A stretch of 64,000 bases of DNA from positions 1,860,001 through 1,924,000 of the forward strand of contig NZ_CP139447.1 of assembly GCF_047121295.1 (NCBI RefSeq), in the 5' to 3' direction. The stretch is from Longispora sp047121295. Lineage in GTDB: Bacteria > Actinomycetota > Actinomycetes > Mycobacteriales > Micromonosporaceae. A program made the position numbers and the translations under genes. Of this stretch, positions 19,201 through 25,867 are shown in pieces. Within the stretch, counting starts at the first letter, position 1; every line of letters starts with the position of its first letter. The notes under the pieces are model-generated. The model saw nothing but the letters and a program-made list of their open reading frames with translations, was not told where the DNA came from and made no database searches.

Positions 19201-20091
19201 GCCTTCGGTGGAGAGCTCACCACGGCGGCGACCGGCGCTGATCGGTGCGCCCTTGGCGGATGTACCGCGCCACCACGCCCATCGTCCGGCTGCGGCACCG
19301 GCCGCAACAGCTTCTCTCCCGACACTCCTGTCCTGATGGCCGACGGCACGTCGAAGCCAATCAAGGACATTCAAGAAGGCGAGCAAGTCAAGGCCGCTGA
19401 CCCCGAAACTGGCGAAACTGCCGGCAAGGCAGTTACCAAGCTCCACAAGAACCAAGACACTGAACTCACCAATCTGACCGTCGTCAATGCCCATGGCGAA
19501 ACCGCCACCATTGAGACCACCCAGCACCATCCCTTCTGGGACGAGACAAGCCGCACATGGGTGTTTGCCGGCGATCTCCAGCCTGGGCATAAACTCCACA
19601 CCGACGACGGCACCGTTGAAACTGTCGCGGAAGTACAGAACTTCAACGGTTCCAAAGATATGCGCAACCTCACCGTTGCTGATATCCATACATATTATGT
19701 GGTCGCCGGTGGACGTGCCATTCTGGTCCATAACACGAATGTTGATGATTGCGGAATCGTAGACATTGTATTGGACCGTGGAAAATATCCAGAGTCGGCG
19801 AAGCATCAAGACGAAGCGGTCGCCGCCGGTCACCCTGAAGTGCTAACGCTGAATAGGCCGGGCGCCAAGGTAAACCGCCGCCTTTCATTGAGGGGTATCG
19901 ACACGCAAGCAGGCCTGGATCGCGATGAATATCCGCCAGCTGTCTCTGGTGAGGGCGGTAGCGGAGCGAGTGTGAAGCACATTCCATTTAGTGACAACCG
20001 TGGTTCTGGTTCGACGATTGGCCGCCAACTCCGGCCGTATCCCGACGGTACGCGGTACCGAATCAAGTACCGCAATATCGAGGACGACTGA
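13282..20091 (+). CDS. RHS polymorphic toxin with Hint and NucA/NucB-like DNase tip
   Basis: About 2269 residues. The N-terminal hydrophobic segment (LFVGIAALGLAVVAAGLP) directs export. An SpvB-like start (FTYGYPIAVP, SLSYDSGS) leads into the YD-repeat shell with many Y-D-x-x-G-R units. The RHS core ends with IGARDYDPNLGRFLSVDP near 18717-18770. A hydrophobic Ala/Val-rich stretch (18870-19120) precedes a Hint autoprocessing domain (19291-19734) that begins at a Cys and ends in VHN. The last roughly 118 residues contain DRDEYPP, then GGSGASVKHIP, then DNRGSGSTIG, the pattern of NucA/NucB deoxyribonucleases. The expected action is release of the DNase tip by Hint or RHS cleavage and DNA degradation in a target cell. 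ATG at 13282 follows a GGGGG ribosome-binding site; an ATG at 13297 is also possible. Confidence 0.9.
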   Translation: MTWRSMPKRRPWLFVGIAALGLAVVAAGLPDGAMPWLPDAVSEAGPAPSRSVQGVFRVEPHFQNPTEQAKPFVPSATRWPAGGTEKLTLNTGVTRARTLPVWVERSAAGPAADLEVKVLDHAKAEKAAVPGVLLTVAPTATELRIGLDHTGFGQAYGGSFGDRLRLVEYPTCLLNHPDKAECHRPTPLTGGNRDGSVTGLLAPSAQSRLLAAAPTNGGDGGKEGTYSATDLKASGSWTAGGNAGSFTYGYPIAVPAASSSLVPEVSLSYDSGSLDGQTATSQAQASWAGDGWSTPRSFVEQSFTSCANDPEGTASPVLSGDLCYNGPILTLSLNGTSTPLVWDAGLSTWKPKSDNGSVVNHVVNSNNGSATYNTDYWTVTTRNGTVYSFGRNQLPGFTAGQTPTNSVDSVPVYSSHANDPCYSSSGFAASVCTMANRWNLDYVVDVHGNAMSYNYVQDRNYYGQNNGTTNVSYVRDSHLDHIDYGFTDGGAYGTIADKVVFATGDRCLANCQPLNATTKANWADVPFDLICNQGATCTATSPAYFSTVRLTSISTRQWNPATSQHVTVDSYALDETMPSGTGQPATLWLASITHTGSGTLGGGSTTPITLPPVQFTTIPLQNRTDPTNQSGLLRYRIRTVKTETGSVISPTYDLANPCAVPVTVNPAANTSSCYPVTWTPSGYTQPTLDWFNKYVVTKVTVSDPTGGAPDLVTNYEYPGGAAWHHDDNELTQPKYRSYGEFRGYGKVRVLTGDIGNNKQALSETTYYRGMSGNVKDSLNADHTDAEELAGRELETSAFLGNGGMLDHSSITSYWVSNPTATRSRTGLPALTATIVAPALIFSRQAVTGSGATTWRQNATDISHDTTTGLEKFRYTHTTPVDNRYDKCTRTEYAAANTAKNLVGLVSETETDTVACGGYTAGVSASVPPANLNTLVAPGTVNRPDQVAEASRTWYDDPTFATAFPQSNPPAKGDPTLNARAADWATGQFSFPSKVKKVYDTRGRVTSSFDGNGNETATTYTTDAVGLTTAVSTKNAVGHISSTVVEPQRGQNTKVTDPNGVFTTLQYDPLGRSTAVWLSSRLTTANPNQKFSYAVSNSGITATTSQKMNNGLSAYQTSTQIYDGLFRVRQTQSNSSAAAGGRLVTDTFYDSRGWKKSQNAAWYDSSAGPGIGLVSATDLGKQVPNQDTYTYDGLGRVVTDVSGKNGAPISTTTTVYNGDRTTVIPPAGGTTRTTVSDPLGRDLEVREYLTNPTLNTPADTFTGVFSITGGTTNTVRYGYDGHGRQNTTTDDQNNVWTSRYDLLGRLTGSTDPDAGTSTGLTYDANGNLLQSTDARNVTVSTTYDALNRKTGRYAAATAAQSSTNRTAAWVYDNSDNAAVGMHFPLGKLTSSTSYKNGSAYTRQQTDFAIWGSSLSEKITIPAGEGALTNTYTFKHTYTSGVGLPFRDIYEAAGGLPAENVTHGYTGVLDMPSTLSGAAEYANNTSYDAYGRVDQVKFGSTGIGKLTNVYDEHTGRVLNQVVTRTAMAPTDFIDNQNYVYDAAGNVLQQSGAHNGSSTQAETQCFRYDGLRRLTAAWTGTDNCVATPATGSSGTVGSGLSGAYWTTWAIDNLGRRTQQVQHGLGGAADVNTTYTYNTGQPHTLASTSSTGGGTTSYGYDNAGNTNTRNAGQGSQILSWDEVGRLSGVTGSTAGNSNYVYDADGNLLLQKDPGTTTLYLPGQQLALDTTSGTVTGNRYYGLPSGVTAVRTGSTYSFVIGDDQHATGSLKLDSAIQNPTWRQFTPYGGQRGAAVTWLDNHGFLDKTTSAATGLTHIGARDYDPNLGRFLSVDPEVYHDDPQTLANYIYANNSPFTFSDPTGRSWWKTALIITAIVVVAVVVVAAIVVAGPVVAAMAATAAAESAAAGAATAAATAGATAALGAAEAGAGVGMAAAMGAAGAAGSLGVSAGTAIAAGGVGILAGTELGVGLAYGGEALAFGGELTTAATGADRCALGGCTAPPRPSSGCGTGRNSFSPDTPVLMADGTSKPIKDIQEGEQVKAADPETGETAGKAVTKLHKNQDTELTNLTVVNAHGETATIETTQHHPFWDETSRTWVFAGDLQPGHKLHTDDGTVETVAEVQNFNGSKDMRNLTVADIHTYYVVAGGRAILVHNTNVDDCGIVDIVLDRGKYPESAKHQDEAVAAGHPEVLTLNRPGAKVNRRLSLRGIDTQAGLDRDEYPPAVSGEGGSGASVKHIPFSDNRGSGSTIGRQLRPYPDGTRYRIKYRNIEDD

Positions 20092-20171
20092 CCGTTGCAT
20101 CGGGTGGGGGGTCCTTTGGGGGCTCTCCACCCGAGTTTGGCGCCCAGCGCCTGATGGGAGATGATGAGCCA

Positions 20172-20864
20172 ATGAAAACCCTTGGTGAACTTGATGCACC
20201 TGGAGACGGCGCGTGGGAGCAGTTGCGGGCCGAGCTTGCGTCGTCTCATGTGTCCATCCGAATAATCGAAGCTGAGGTGAGCGAAGGCGGGGAGTGCCTA
20301 CGTCGGCTGCAGGTTTCAACGCAGTCAAGGCTTGGGTCCGTTGCTCGATACTCGGCGGGAATTGTCGTCGAGTCGGGGTGGCTGAAGGTTCTAGGCGCGG
20401 GATCCAGCGTCTCGGGATTGCCTGGCATTATAGAAATGAACGGATTGGGAATTGCTGGTGCTCCTCCGGTTCCCGCATTGCTTGTCGGATTTGATGTTCT
20501 TGGCGGGAGATTTGAGCTGAACGGGCCGGACTCAATGTCAATCGGTCGGCCGGGACGGATTGGGGACGTTTGCTACTTCGCCCCCGACACGCTCGAATGG
20601 GAATCTCTGGATTTCGGCTACGGCGCCTGGCTGTCCTGGATTGCTGCGGGGCGGACCCCGGACTTCTATCAAGATTTCCGTTGGTCCGGGTGGCGAGAGG
20701 AGATCGAGTCGCTCGGAGCTGACCTGTGCCTTTCTTTCTATCCGTACTTGTTCTCGGCGGAAGCTCAGAGCAATATCGCCGCCACGAGTCGAAAGCCGGC
20801 GCCCGCTCGGGAGATATTCGCCCTGCACGAGTCCTTTGCGAGACAGTTCGGCACTCTGGCTTGA
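20172..20864 (+). CDS. DUF2625 protein, likely immunity to the RHS DNase
   Basis: About 230 residues. It matches the DUF2625 pattern along its length: LQVSTQSRLGSVARYSAGI, ESGWLKVLGAG, VGFDVLGGRFELNG, GDVCYFAPDTLEWESL, FYQDFRWSGWREE, and a C-terminal HESFARQFG. It starts 80 bp after the toxin stop on the same strand. That is the standard place for an immunity gene, and its base composition is lower in GC than the window, like the toxin tip. ATG at 20172 gives the usual N-terminus; an ATG at 20154 would add six residues. DUF2625 biochemistry is not established to my knowledge, so the immunity role rests on position. Confidence 0.75.
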   Translation: MKTLGELDAPGDGAWEQLRAELASSHVSIRIIEAEVSEGGECLRRLQVSTQSRLGSVARYSAGIVVESGWLKVLGAGSSVSGLPGIIEMNGLGIAGAPPVPALLVGFDVLGGRFELNGPDSMSIGRPGRIGDVCYFAPDTLEWESLDFGYGAWLSWIAAGRTPDFYQDFRWSGWREEIESLGADLCLSFYPYLFSAEAQSNIAATSRKPAPAREIFALHESFARQFGTLA

Positions 20865-21820
20865 ATCGGATGAGCGCATGCCGAAGCGCCCACCTCGGGG
20901 GCATGGTATCTACTTCGTGGGTGCGTCAGTAGCCGTGGCCGCCGGAGGAGACAGGAGGTGGGCGCGCCGGATGTCGCCGTATTAGGCCCGACGACATCGT
21001 TGGCGGTCGCGGCGAACACCGACCCAGGGGCGTCGATGCCTTTGGCGGAGATGCGGTGCTGGGGTTGGTTTCGGAAATTATCTTTCTGGGCGTTTTGGCC
21101 TGCTTCACGGCACGCCCGTCCGGGAGTCGGGATTCGGCTCTCGGGTTGCCTGAACCTTGCTGGTAGATCCTGCTTGTTGGCGCCAATTATCGAACTGGCG
21201 TGCGACTGTCTGGCTGCACCTGGAACTCCATGCCGGCTTGGGCGGAACGGTGCTGCTCGCAGGCCGACACGAGGTCGCCATCGTCGACCCGGCGACCGGC
21301 GCGCTTATCTCGATCGGATCGAACTAGCTGACTGTCGGCCTGGACCGCGACGCCGAACGGATTTTCAACGAGATCATCACCCCCTCTCGGACCAGTGGTG
21401 AGGCCCCGGCGGCAAGCTGTATGCAACGATTCAGGGGCGAAACCAAGGGCTTCTGTGGCGACGCCTGCCTTCAGGCTCGGTGAGCGGATCCGGCGACTAC
21501 CGTTGCGGCGGTCGCGGCCGTGCTGGAGGATGGCGACGCTCCAGCAAAGAGCAGATTGGGCGGGCTCGGACGGAGGCCCGGTTGATTCGGGCGCGGGCAC
21601 TGCAACGTTGTGCACCGCGCTCGCCACGGCGACAGCCACTGACGTACCCGCGAAGTCGATAGGCCCGCTTGAGTTCGGGCGATTCCGCAGCAGATTCCGT
21701 TCGCGGTGCGCTCCCTGTGCAATTTTGCCTGGCTGTCAAATGCCGGCCGGATCCAAGCTTTATATGGCCTGCGACCTGCAGTTTCATGTTGCTCGCTCGA
21801 GTGAACCAGAACTTTACCTA
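20865..21820 (+). other. Decayed right end of the island, no intact gene
   Basis: About 950 bp with mixed base composition and no reading frame that looks coding. One short frame (about 21185-21327, ending at a TAG) reads plausibly as protein (HEVAIVDPATGALISIG) and could be the tail of a lost gene such as a transposase or integrase, but I cannot name a family. I see no terminal inverted repeats or intact insertion sequence. Confidence 0.5.
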
Positions 21821-21866
21821 CTGACACGGAAGAGGTCACAGGTTCAATCCCTGTTACGCCCACCAG
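21821..21866 (+). repeat. attR: 46-bp direct repeat of tRNA-Val 3' half
   Basis: Identical to 4930-4975. The preceding bases do not supply a 5' acceptor, D-arm or 5' anticodon stem, so this is a tRNA fragment and not a functional tRNA. It marks the right junction of the island. Confidence 0.9.
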
Positions 21867-21880
21867 CAAGTAGCACGATC

Positions 21881-21913
21881 GAGGCCAGTTTCCGGGAGTC
21901 GGAAACTGGCCTC
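21881..21913 (+). terminator. Displaced chromosomal terminator of the tRNA-Val operon
   Basis: GAGGCCAGTTTCC and GGAAACTGGCCTC form a 13-bp perfect stem with a 7-nt loop, 14 bp after the right att repeat. Before insertion this would have directly followed tRNA-Val. Confidence 0.8.
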
Positions 21914-22124
21914 ACTGTCATCCGGCCGCCGTCGGTCCGCCGGAGCGCGCGGTCCCGGGCGTGCCTCGGCCCACCTCGCCTGGCCGTGGGACCGCGTCAG
22001 CTGGCGGTGGGCGGGCTCTGGGCTTCCGAATCGGATGTTGGCTGCGCTGGAACGGACGGCCGAGTGGTGGGGGACGAGGCTTCCTGCCGCTGCTTTGTGA
22101 CGCTGGGGGCAAACAGCGGCGGCG

Positions 22125-22772
22125 TCAGACGCGGCCGGTCTCGTGGGCCCACATGGCGACCTCGACGCGGTTTCGGGCGCCGAGTTTTCGCATGAGGCTG
22201 GCGAGGTGGGCCTTGACGGTGCTCGGGGTGATGTAGAGCTCGCTGGCGATCTCGTTGTTGGTGCGGCCCCGGGCCACGGGCACGAGGACCTCCTCCTCGC
22301 GGGCGGTGAGCGGTTCCAGCAGCCGCCTCGGTGATGAGGTCCGTGCGTGGGCGAACGCCGCGAGCAGTCGGACGGTGACGCTGGGGGCGATCAGTGCGTT
22401 CCCGTCGGCGGCGGCGTTGATGGCCTGGGTCAGCAGGGCGGGTCCGGCGTCCTTCAACAGGAACCCGCGGGCGCCGGCCTTGAGCGCCTCGTGGACGTAC
22501 TCGTCGAGGTCGAAGGTGGTGATGACCACGATCGGCAGCGGGTCGGTGACGTCGGGGCCGGCGAGGCGTCGGGTGGCTTCGATGCCGTTCATCAGCGGCA
22601 TTCGGATGTCGAACAGGCCGACGTCGGGGCGCAGCTGGAGCGCCAGCCGGACTGCCTCCCGCCCGTCGGCGGCCGCGCCGACCACCTCGATGCCGGGCTG
22701 GGCGTCGAGCAGCATCGTCAGCCCGCTGCGCACGATGGGCTGATCGTCGGCGATGAGGACCCTGATGCTCAT
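22125..22772 (-). CDS. NarL/LuxR-type response regulator
   Basis: 215 residues. The N-terminal receiver domain has the acidic pair in VLIADDQPIVR, the phospho-acceptor Asp at about residue 55 (LFDIRMP), the conserved Thr in VVITTFD and the Lys in FLLKDAG. The C-terminal LuxR-type helix-turn-helix has LTAREEEVLVPVARGRTNNE and the recognition helix in TPSTVKAHLASLMRKL. The ATG at 22772 overlaps the stop of the kinase gene (ATGA), so the pair is translationally coupled. The regulated genes are unknown; the DUF6326-like gene just upstream of the kinase, on the other strand, is one candidate. Confidence 0.93.
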   Translation of the reverse strand: MSIRVLIADDQPIVRSGLTMLLDAQPGIEVVGAAADGREAVRLALQLRPDVGLFDIRMPLMNGIEATRRLAGPDVTDPLPIVVITTFDLDEYVHEALKAGARGFLLKDAGPALLTQAINAAADGNALIAPSVTVRLLAAFAHARTSSPRRLLEPLTAREEEVLVPVARGRTNNEIASELYITPSTVKAHLASLMRKLGARNRVEVAMWAHETGRV

Positions 22773-23920
22773 CGTGGCGTCCCGGTTCGGGGCAGGACAG
22801 CCTCCACCCGCCAGCCCCGCTCGGCGGCGGGGCCCGCGTGGAAGGTGCCGCCGAGCAGTGCGGCGCGTTCCCGCATGCCCACCAGGCCGTAGCCCCCCGG
22901 GGCGTGGCCGCCCACGGCGGAACCGTCGTCGTCGATGGTCAGCCGTACCCGGTCGGCGTCGCCTGTGACGGCGACGGTGACCTGGGTCGCGTGGCGGGCG
23001 TGCCGTCGAGCGTTGGTGACGGACTCCTGGGCCAGGCGGTAGATCGCGGCCCCGACCGCCGGGCTGAGGTCGTCGAACTCGCCGAACAGCGTCACCTCGA
23101 CGCGGGGACGCGTCCGGCCATCGGTGGCGAGCTGCTCGACCTCGGCCACGCCGGGCTGCGACGCGAACTCGGTGTCCTGTGCGGCGCGGAGCACGCCGAC
23201 GATGGCGCGCAGCTCGGTGAGGGTGCGGGTCGCCGCGTCCTCGATGACGGCCAGGGCCTCGAAGGCACGTTCCGGGTGGGAGGCCGCGATGGCCCGTCCT
23301 GCCTGGGCCTGGATGGCGATGCCCGAGACGTGGTGGGCGACGGTGTCGTGGAGCTCGCGGGCGAGCAGTTCGCGTTCGCGGGCCTTGGCCTGGTCGATGT
23401 CGCGGAGGCGGATCCTCGCGCGATACCGGATCGCGGCGCCGAGCGCGGCGGCGAACAGGAAGAACGAGTATCCCGCGACCGCCTCCGCCGTGCTGGTGGG
23501 GTCGGCGCCGTGGGTGGTGATGAGGGCCAGCCAGAGCAGGATGCCGGCGAGTCCGCTCGCGGCTTCCCGACCGGAGCCCCACCGGAACAGGGCGTAGGTC
23601 AGGATCAGCACCGCGAGGCTGCTGTTCAGCATGGCGCCCCGCGACCCGGTGAGGATCCTGACGATGTCGACGATCGCCAACGTGCCGATGGAGACCGCGA
23701 CCGCGACGAGCGGGTACGTGCGTCGCCACAGCAGGGGGCCGAGGACCGCGAGCGCGGCGATGACCAGCAGCGGGAGCGGCGCCAGGTCCCGGCGAAGCAC
23801 CACTTCCAGCACGGACCAGCCGACCAGTACCGCGACCAGGGCCCAGTCCAGCGGCCCCCGGTCCGGGACATTCGCGGGTCGAGGTTCGGCCCACAGCGAG
23901 CGGAGTGCGTTGGCGGCCAC
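22769..23920 (-). CDS. HisKA_3-type sensor histidine kinase
   Basis: 383 residues. An N-terminal membrane region with about four to five hydrophobic helices (from WALVAVLVGWSVLEVVL to GYSFFLFAAALGAAI) is followed by the HisKA_3 dimerisation helix with phospho-accepting His in LARELHDTVAHHVSG. The HATPase domain has an N-box (ESVTNARRHA) and G-boxes (DDDGSAV and GGYGLVGMRERA). There is no large extracellular loop, so it probably senses membrane or intracellular signals, as DesK-like kinases do. It is the first gene of the kinase-regulator operon and faces away from the DUF6326-like gene across a 160-bp gap. Confidence 0.92.
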   Translation of the reverse strand: MAANALRSLWAEPRPANVPDRGPLDWALVAVLVGWSVLEVVLRRDLAPLPLLVIAALAVLGPLLWRRTYPLVAVAVSIGTLAIVDIVRILTGSRGAMLNSSLAVLILTYALFRWGSGREAASGLAGILLWLALITTHGADPTSTAEAVAGYSFFLFAAALGAAIRYRARIRLRDIDQAKARERELLARELHDTVAHHVSGIAIQAQAGRAIAASHPERAFEALAVIEDAATRTLTELRAIVGVLRAAQDTEFASQPGVAEVEQLATDGRTRPRVEVTLFGEFDDLSPAVGAAIYRLAQESVTNARRHARHATQVTVAVTGDADRVRLTIDDDGSAVGGHAPGGYGLVGMRERAALLGGTFHAGPAAERGWRVEAVLPRTGTPR

Positions 23921-24080
23921 CCGATCAGCCTAGGCAGGCCGCGTGAGCGGCGTATCCGCCAAAAGTACAAGAGGTCGGCTGTGCCAACGACCAGGTCGAA
24001 TCAGGTTCCGGGGCTAATGCGCCCGCCGCCGGCATCCGCGAAGGTGGAAGCACCCACCTGATCAGCCGAGGAGCATTGTG

Positions 24081-24503
24081 ATGAGAACGCCTCTGGAAGA
24101 CCTGCGCATGCCCGTGCAGGCCAAACTCGCGGCGGCATGGGCCAGCTTCATGGCCCTCTACATCTACGTCGACTACTTCCACCTCTACAAGCCCGGCGCC
24201 ATCGACGAGATCCGGACCGGCACCGTCCACGAGTTCCACCTCGGTCCCACCTTCATCACCATGGGGCTCACCCTCATTGCCGTCCCGAGCCTCATGATCA
24301 TGCTCTCCGTGACACTGCCCGCCCGTGTCAACCGCATCGTCAACCTCGTCGTCGCGACGCTCTACATCCCGGTCTCGGCGTTCAACGCGACAGGGGAGAC
24401 CTTGACCTACGCGTACTTCTACGGCCTCTCCATCGGACTCGAGGTGCTGCTCCTGGCCTTCATCCTGCGCTCCGCCTGGACGTGGCCACGCCGCACCGCA
24501 TAG
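24081..24503 (+). CDS. DUF6326-like four-helix membrane protein
   Basis: About 140 residues with four predicted membrane helices (AAAWASFMALYIYVDYF, FITMGLTLIAVPSLMIML, IVNLVVATLYIPVSAF, YFYGLSIGLEVLLLAFIL) and a short polar loop YKPGAIDEIRTGTV after helix 1, as in the DUF6326 family. ATG at 24081 has GAGGAG seven bases upstream; the GTG directly before it is an alternative. Role unknown. Its position divergent from the two-component operon makes it a possible target of that system. Confidence 0.75.
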   Translation: MRTPLEDLRMPVQAKLAAAWASFMALYIYVDYFHLYKPGAIDEIRTGTVHEFHLGPTFITMGLTLIAVPSLMIMLSVTLPARVNRIVNLVVATLYIPVSAFNATGETLTYAYFYGLSIGLEVLLLAFILRSAWTWPRRTA

Positions 24504-24606
24504 CCGGCGACCCTGGCGGCCAGCCACGACAGCACGCCGTGGCGGGCGTGCCTGCCGCCCGGCAGTAGTGTGCGGGGACACGACCCCCTTCCACCGGGAG
24601 CAGCAG

Positions 24607-25392
24607 GTGCGCGTCCGCGTCGCGAGTGAGTCAGGGCGCCCCGACGGGCGCAACGAGGACTGGGGCGGTGCCGCCGGCAGCGTGGCCGTCGTGCTCGACG
24701 GGCTCACCGAAGGGCCCGAGACGGGCTGCCGGCACGGGACGCCGTGGTATGTCCGGGAGCTGGGGGAGCGGCTGCTGCGGCTGGGGGCGGATCACGAGGT
24801 ACCCCTGAACGAGGTTCTGGCGGCGGCGATCGACCAGGTGGCGCGGCAGCACGCGGACACCTGCGACCTCGCGCACCCCGGCACGCCGTGCTCGACCGTG
24901 ACCGTGCTGCGCGACCGGGGCGCCGGGACCGTCGACTATCTCGTGCTGTCCGACTCGACCGTGGTGCTCGACCCGCTCGCCGGCGCGCCGGTCGTCGTGA
25001 CCGACCGCAGCGTCGACGACTTCCACCGCGAGCTGCAGGCCGGCGCGCCCTCGGGCGGCCTGGTCGACCTGATCACCGCGCAGCAGAAGATCAGAAACCG
25101 ATCGGACGGGTACTGGGTCGCCCAGGTCGACCCCGGCGCCGCCGAGCACGCCGCGACCGGCACCGTCCCCGGGATCCGTGGCGCGGCGCTGCTCTCCGAC
25201 GGGGTCTCGCTCCTCGTGACGACGTTTCGGGCCGTGACCTGGTCGGAGCTGCTCGCCGTCGGCTACGGCCCGGGCCCCGGCGAGCTGATCCGGCGCACCC
25301 GGGAGCTGGAGGACAGCGACCCGGGGCGCGAGACCTGGCCGCGCTACAAGCACCGCGACGACGCGACGGCCGCGATCATCGAGCTCGGCTGA
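24607..25392 (+). CDS. PP2C-like protein phosphatase
   Basis: About 261 residues. The motif RPDGRNEDW, then VAVVLDGLTEG, then VDYLVLSDSTVVL, then AALLSDGVSLLV, then a final KHRDDATAAIIEL matches the core strands and metal-binding aspartates of PP2C/PPM phosphatases. The family's usual first Asp is in VLDG and the last acidic residues are in HRDDAT. GTG at 24607 follows GGGAG at a good distance. The protein may act on Ser/Thr phosphoproteins or be a degenerate PPM fold. Its stop lies inside the 3' end of the convergent SPOR-like gene, with a 17-bp overlap. Confidence 0.75.
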   Translation: MRVRVASESGRPDGRNEDWGGAAGSVAVVLDGLTEGPETGCRHGTPWYVRELGERLLRLGADHEVPLNEVLAAAIDQVARQHADTCDLAHPGTPCSTVTVLRDRGAGTVDYLVLSDSTVVLDPLAGAPVVVTDRSVDDFHRELQAGAPSGGLVDLITAQQKIRNRSDGYWVAQVDPGAAEHAATGTVPGIRGAALLSDGVSLLVTTFRAVTWSELLAVGYGPGPGELIRRTRELEDSDPGRETWPRYKHRDDATAAIIELG

Positions 25393-25867
25393 CCCCGGTC
25401 AGTCGCTCGAACTCCGCCCAGGTCACCGCGTCGGTGCCGGCCCAGCCGGCGGTGGCGTCGGCCAGCCATCCTGCGGCGTCGCGGTCCTCCCCGGTCGTGG
25501 GGTCGCGGTCCCCGGCCGTCGGGCCGGTTCCGGTCGCGATCCGGGCCGCCGCCACCAACACCGCCGCCGCCGTGTCCAGGTCCAGCACGGGGAGGCCGGC
25601 CACGACCCTGCCCACGACGACCAGCGCCATCCGGTACGCCGGCACCGCGCGCCCGGCGGCCGCCGCCATCCCGCGCGCCCGGAGGTCCGCCCGGTCGCCG
25701 ACGACGGGGCCGGGCGGGCCGGCCACCCAGTAGAGCTGCTTGTGCGGCACGCCGGCCTCGAGCTCCAGCGTTCGGGCCAGCGCGTCGACCCGGTCGCCGA
25801 AGCTCCCGATCCGGTACCTGTTCCCGTTGTCGTCCTGCCGCCACGCCACCCAGCCGGCCACGGTCAT
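25376..25867 (-). CDS. Small SPOR-like hypothetical protein
   Basis: 163 residues. The N-terminal VAWRQDDNGNRYRIGSF and the following helix (DRVDALARTLELEAG) match the WRQDDNGNxY-type element often found in actinobacterial regulatory proteins. It is followed by an Ala-rich helical region and an acidic C-terminal segment (TGWAGTDAVTWAEFERLTG in outline). No catalytic motif. The ATG at 25867 overlaps the stop of the upstream ATP-grasp gene (ATGA), so the two are coupled. Function unknown; it may assist the ATP-grasp protein. Confidence 0.65.
   Translation of the reverse strand: MTVAGWVAWRQDDNGNRYRIGSFGDRVDALARTLELEAGVPHKQLYWVAGPPGPVVGDRADLRARGMAAAAGRAVPAYRMALVVVGRVVAGLPVLDLDTAAAVLVAAARIATGTGPTAGDRDPTTGEDRDAAGWLADATAGWAGTDAVTWAEFERLTGVSRAR

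Larger units (their letters stand above)
4930..21866 (+). mobile_element. tRNA-Val-integrated genomic island (16.9 kb)
   Basis: The element is bounded by a 46-bp exact direct repeat of the tRNA-Val(GAC) 3' half. Outside the right repeat is a second strong hairpin terminator, as expected for sequence that once directly followed the tRNA. Cargo: an excisionase-like HTH protein, an ATPase/DUF234 protein, a small hypothetical gene, a giant secreted multidomain protein, an RHS toxin and its likely immunity gene. A partial third copy of the repeat at 7235-7254 suggests two elements in tandem. No recombinase gene is visible, so the element is probably immobilised or mobilised in trans. The right 1 kb is decayed. 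Confidence 0.85.

Noticed and set aside
19291..19734. A splicing intein in the RHS protein
   Set aside because: The Hint fold ends in His-Asn followed by Thr, so splicing is chemically possible. However, there is no homing endonuclease, the domain lies between an RHS shell and a toxin tip, and the use of Hint for autocleavage in polymorphic toxins explains it better.
20958..21401. A 147-residue open frame in the right end of the island
   Set aside because: Composition is Arg/Pro/Trp-rich with no domain and poor codon bias; the region looks decayed. I could not tie it to a transposase or integrase family.
21821..21866. A fourth tRNA in the cluster style at the right end of the island
   Set aside because: Only the 3' half of tRNA-Val is present; no acceptor 5' strand, D-arm or 5' anticodon stem lies upstream. 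It is an att site.
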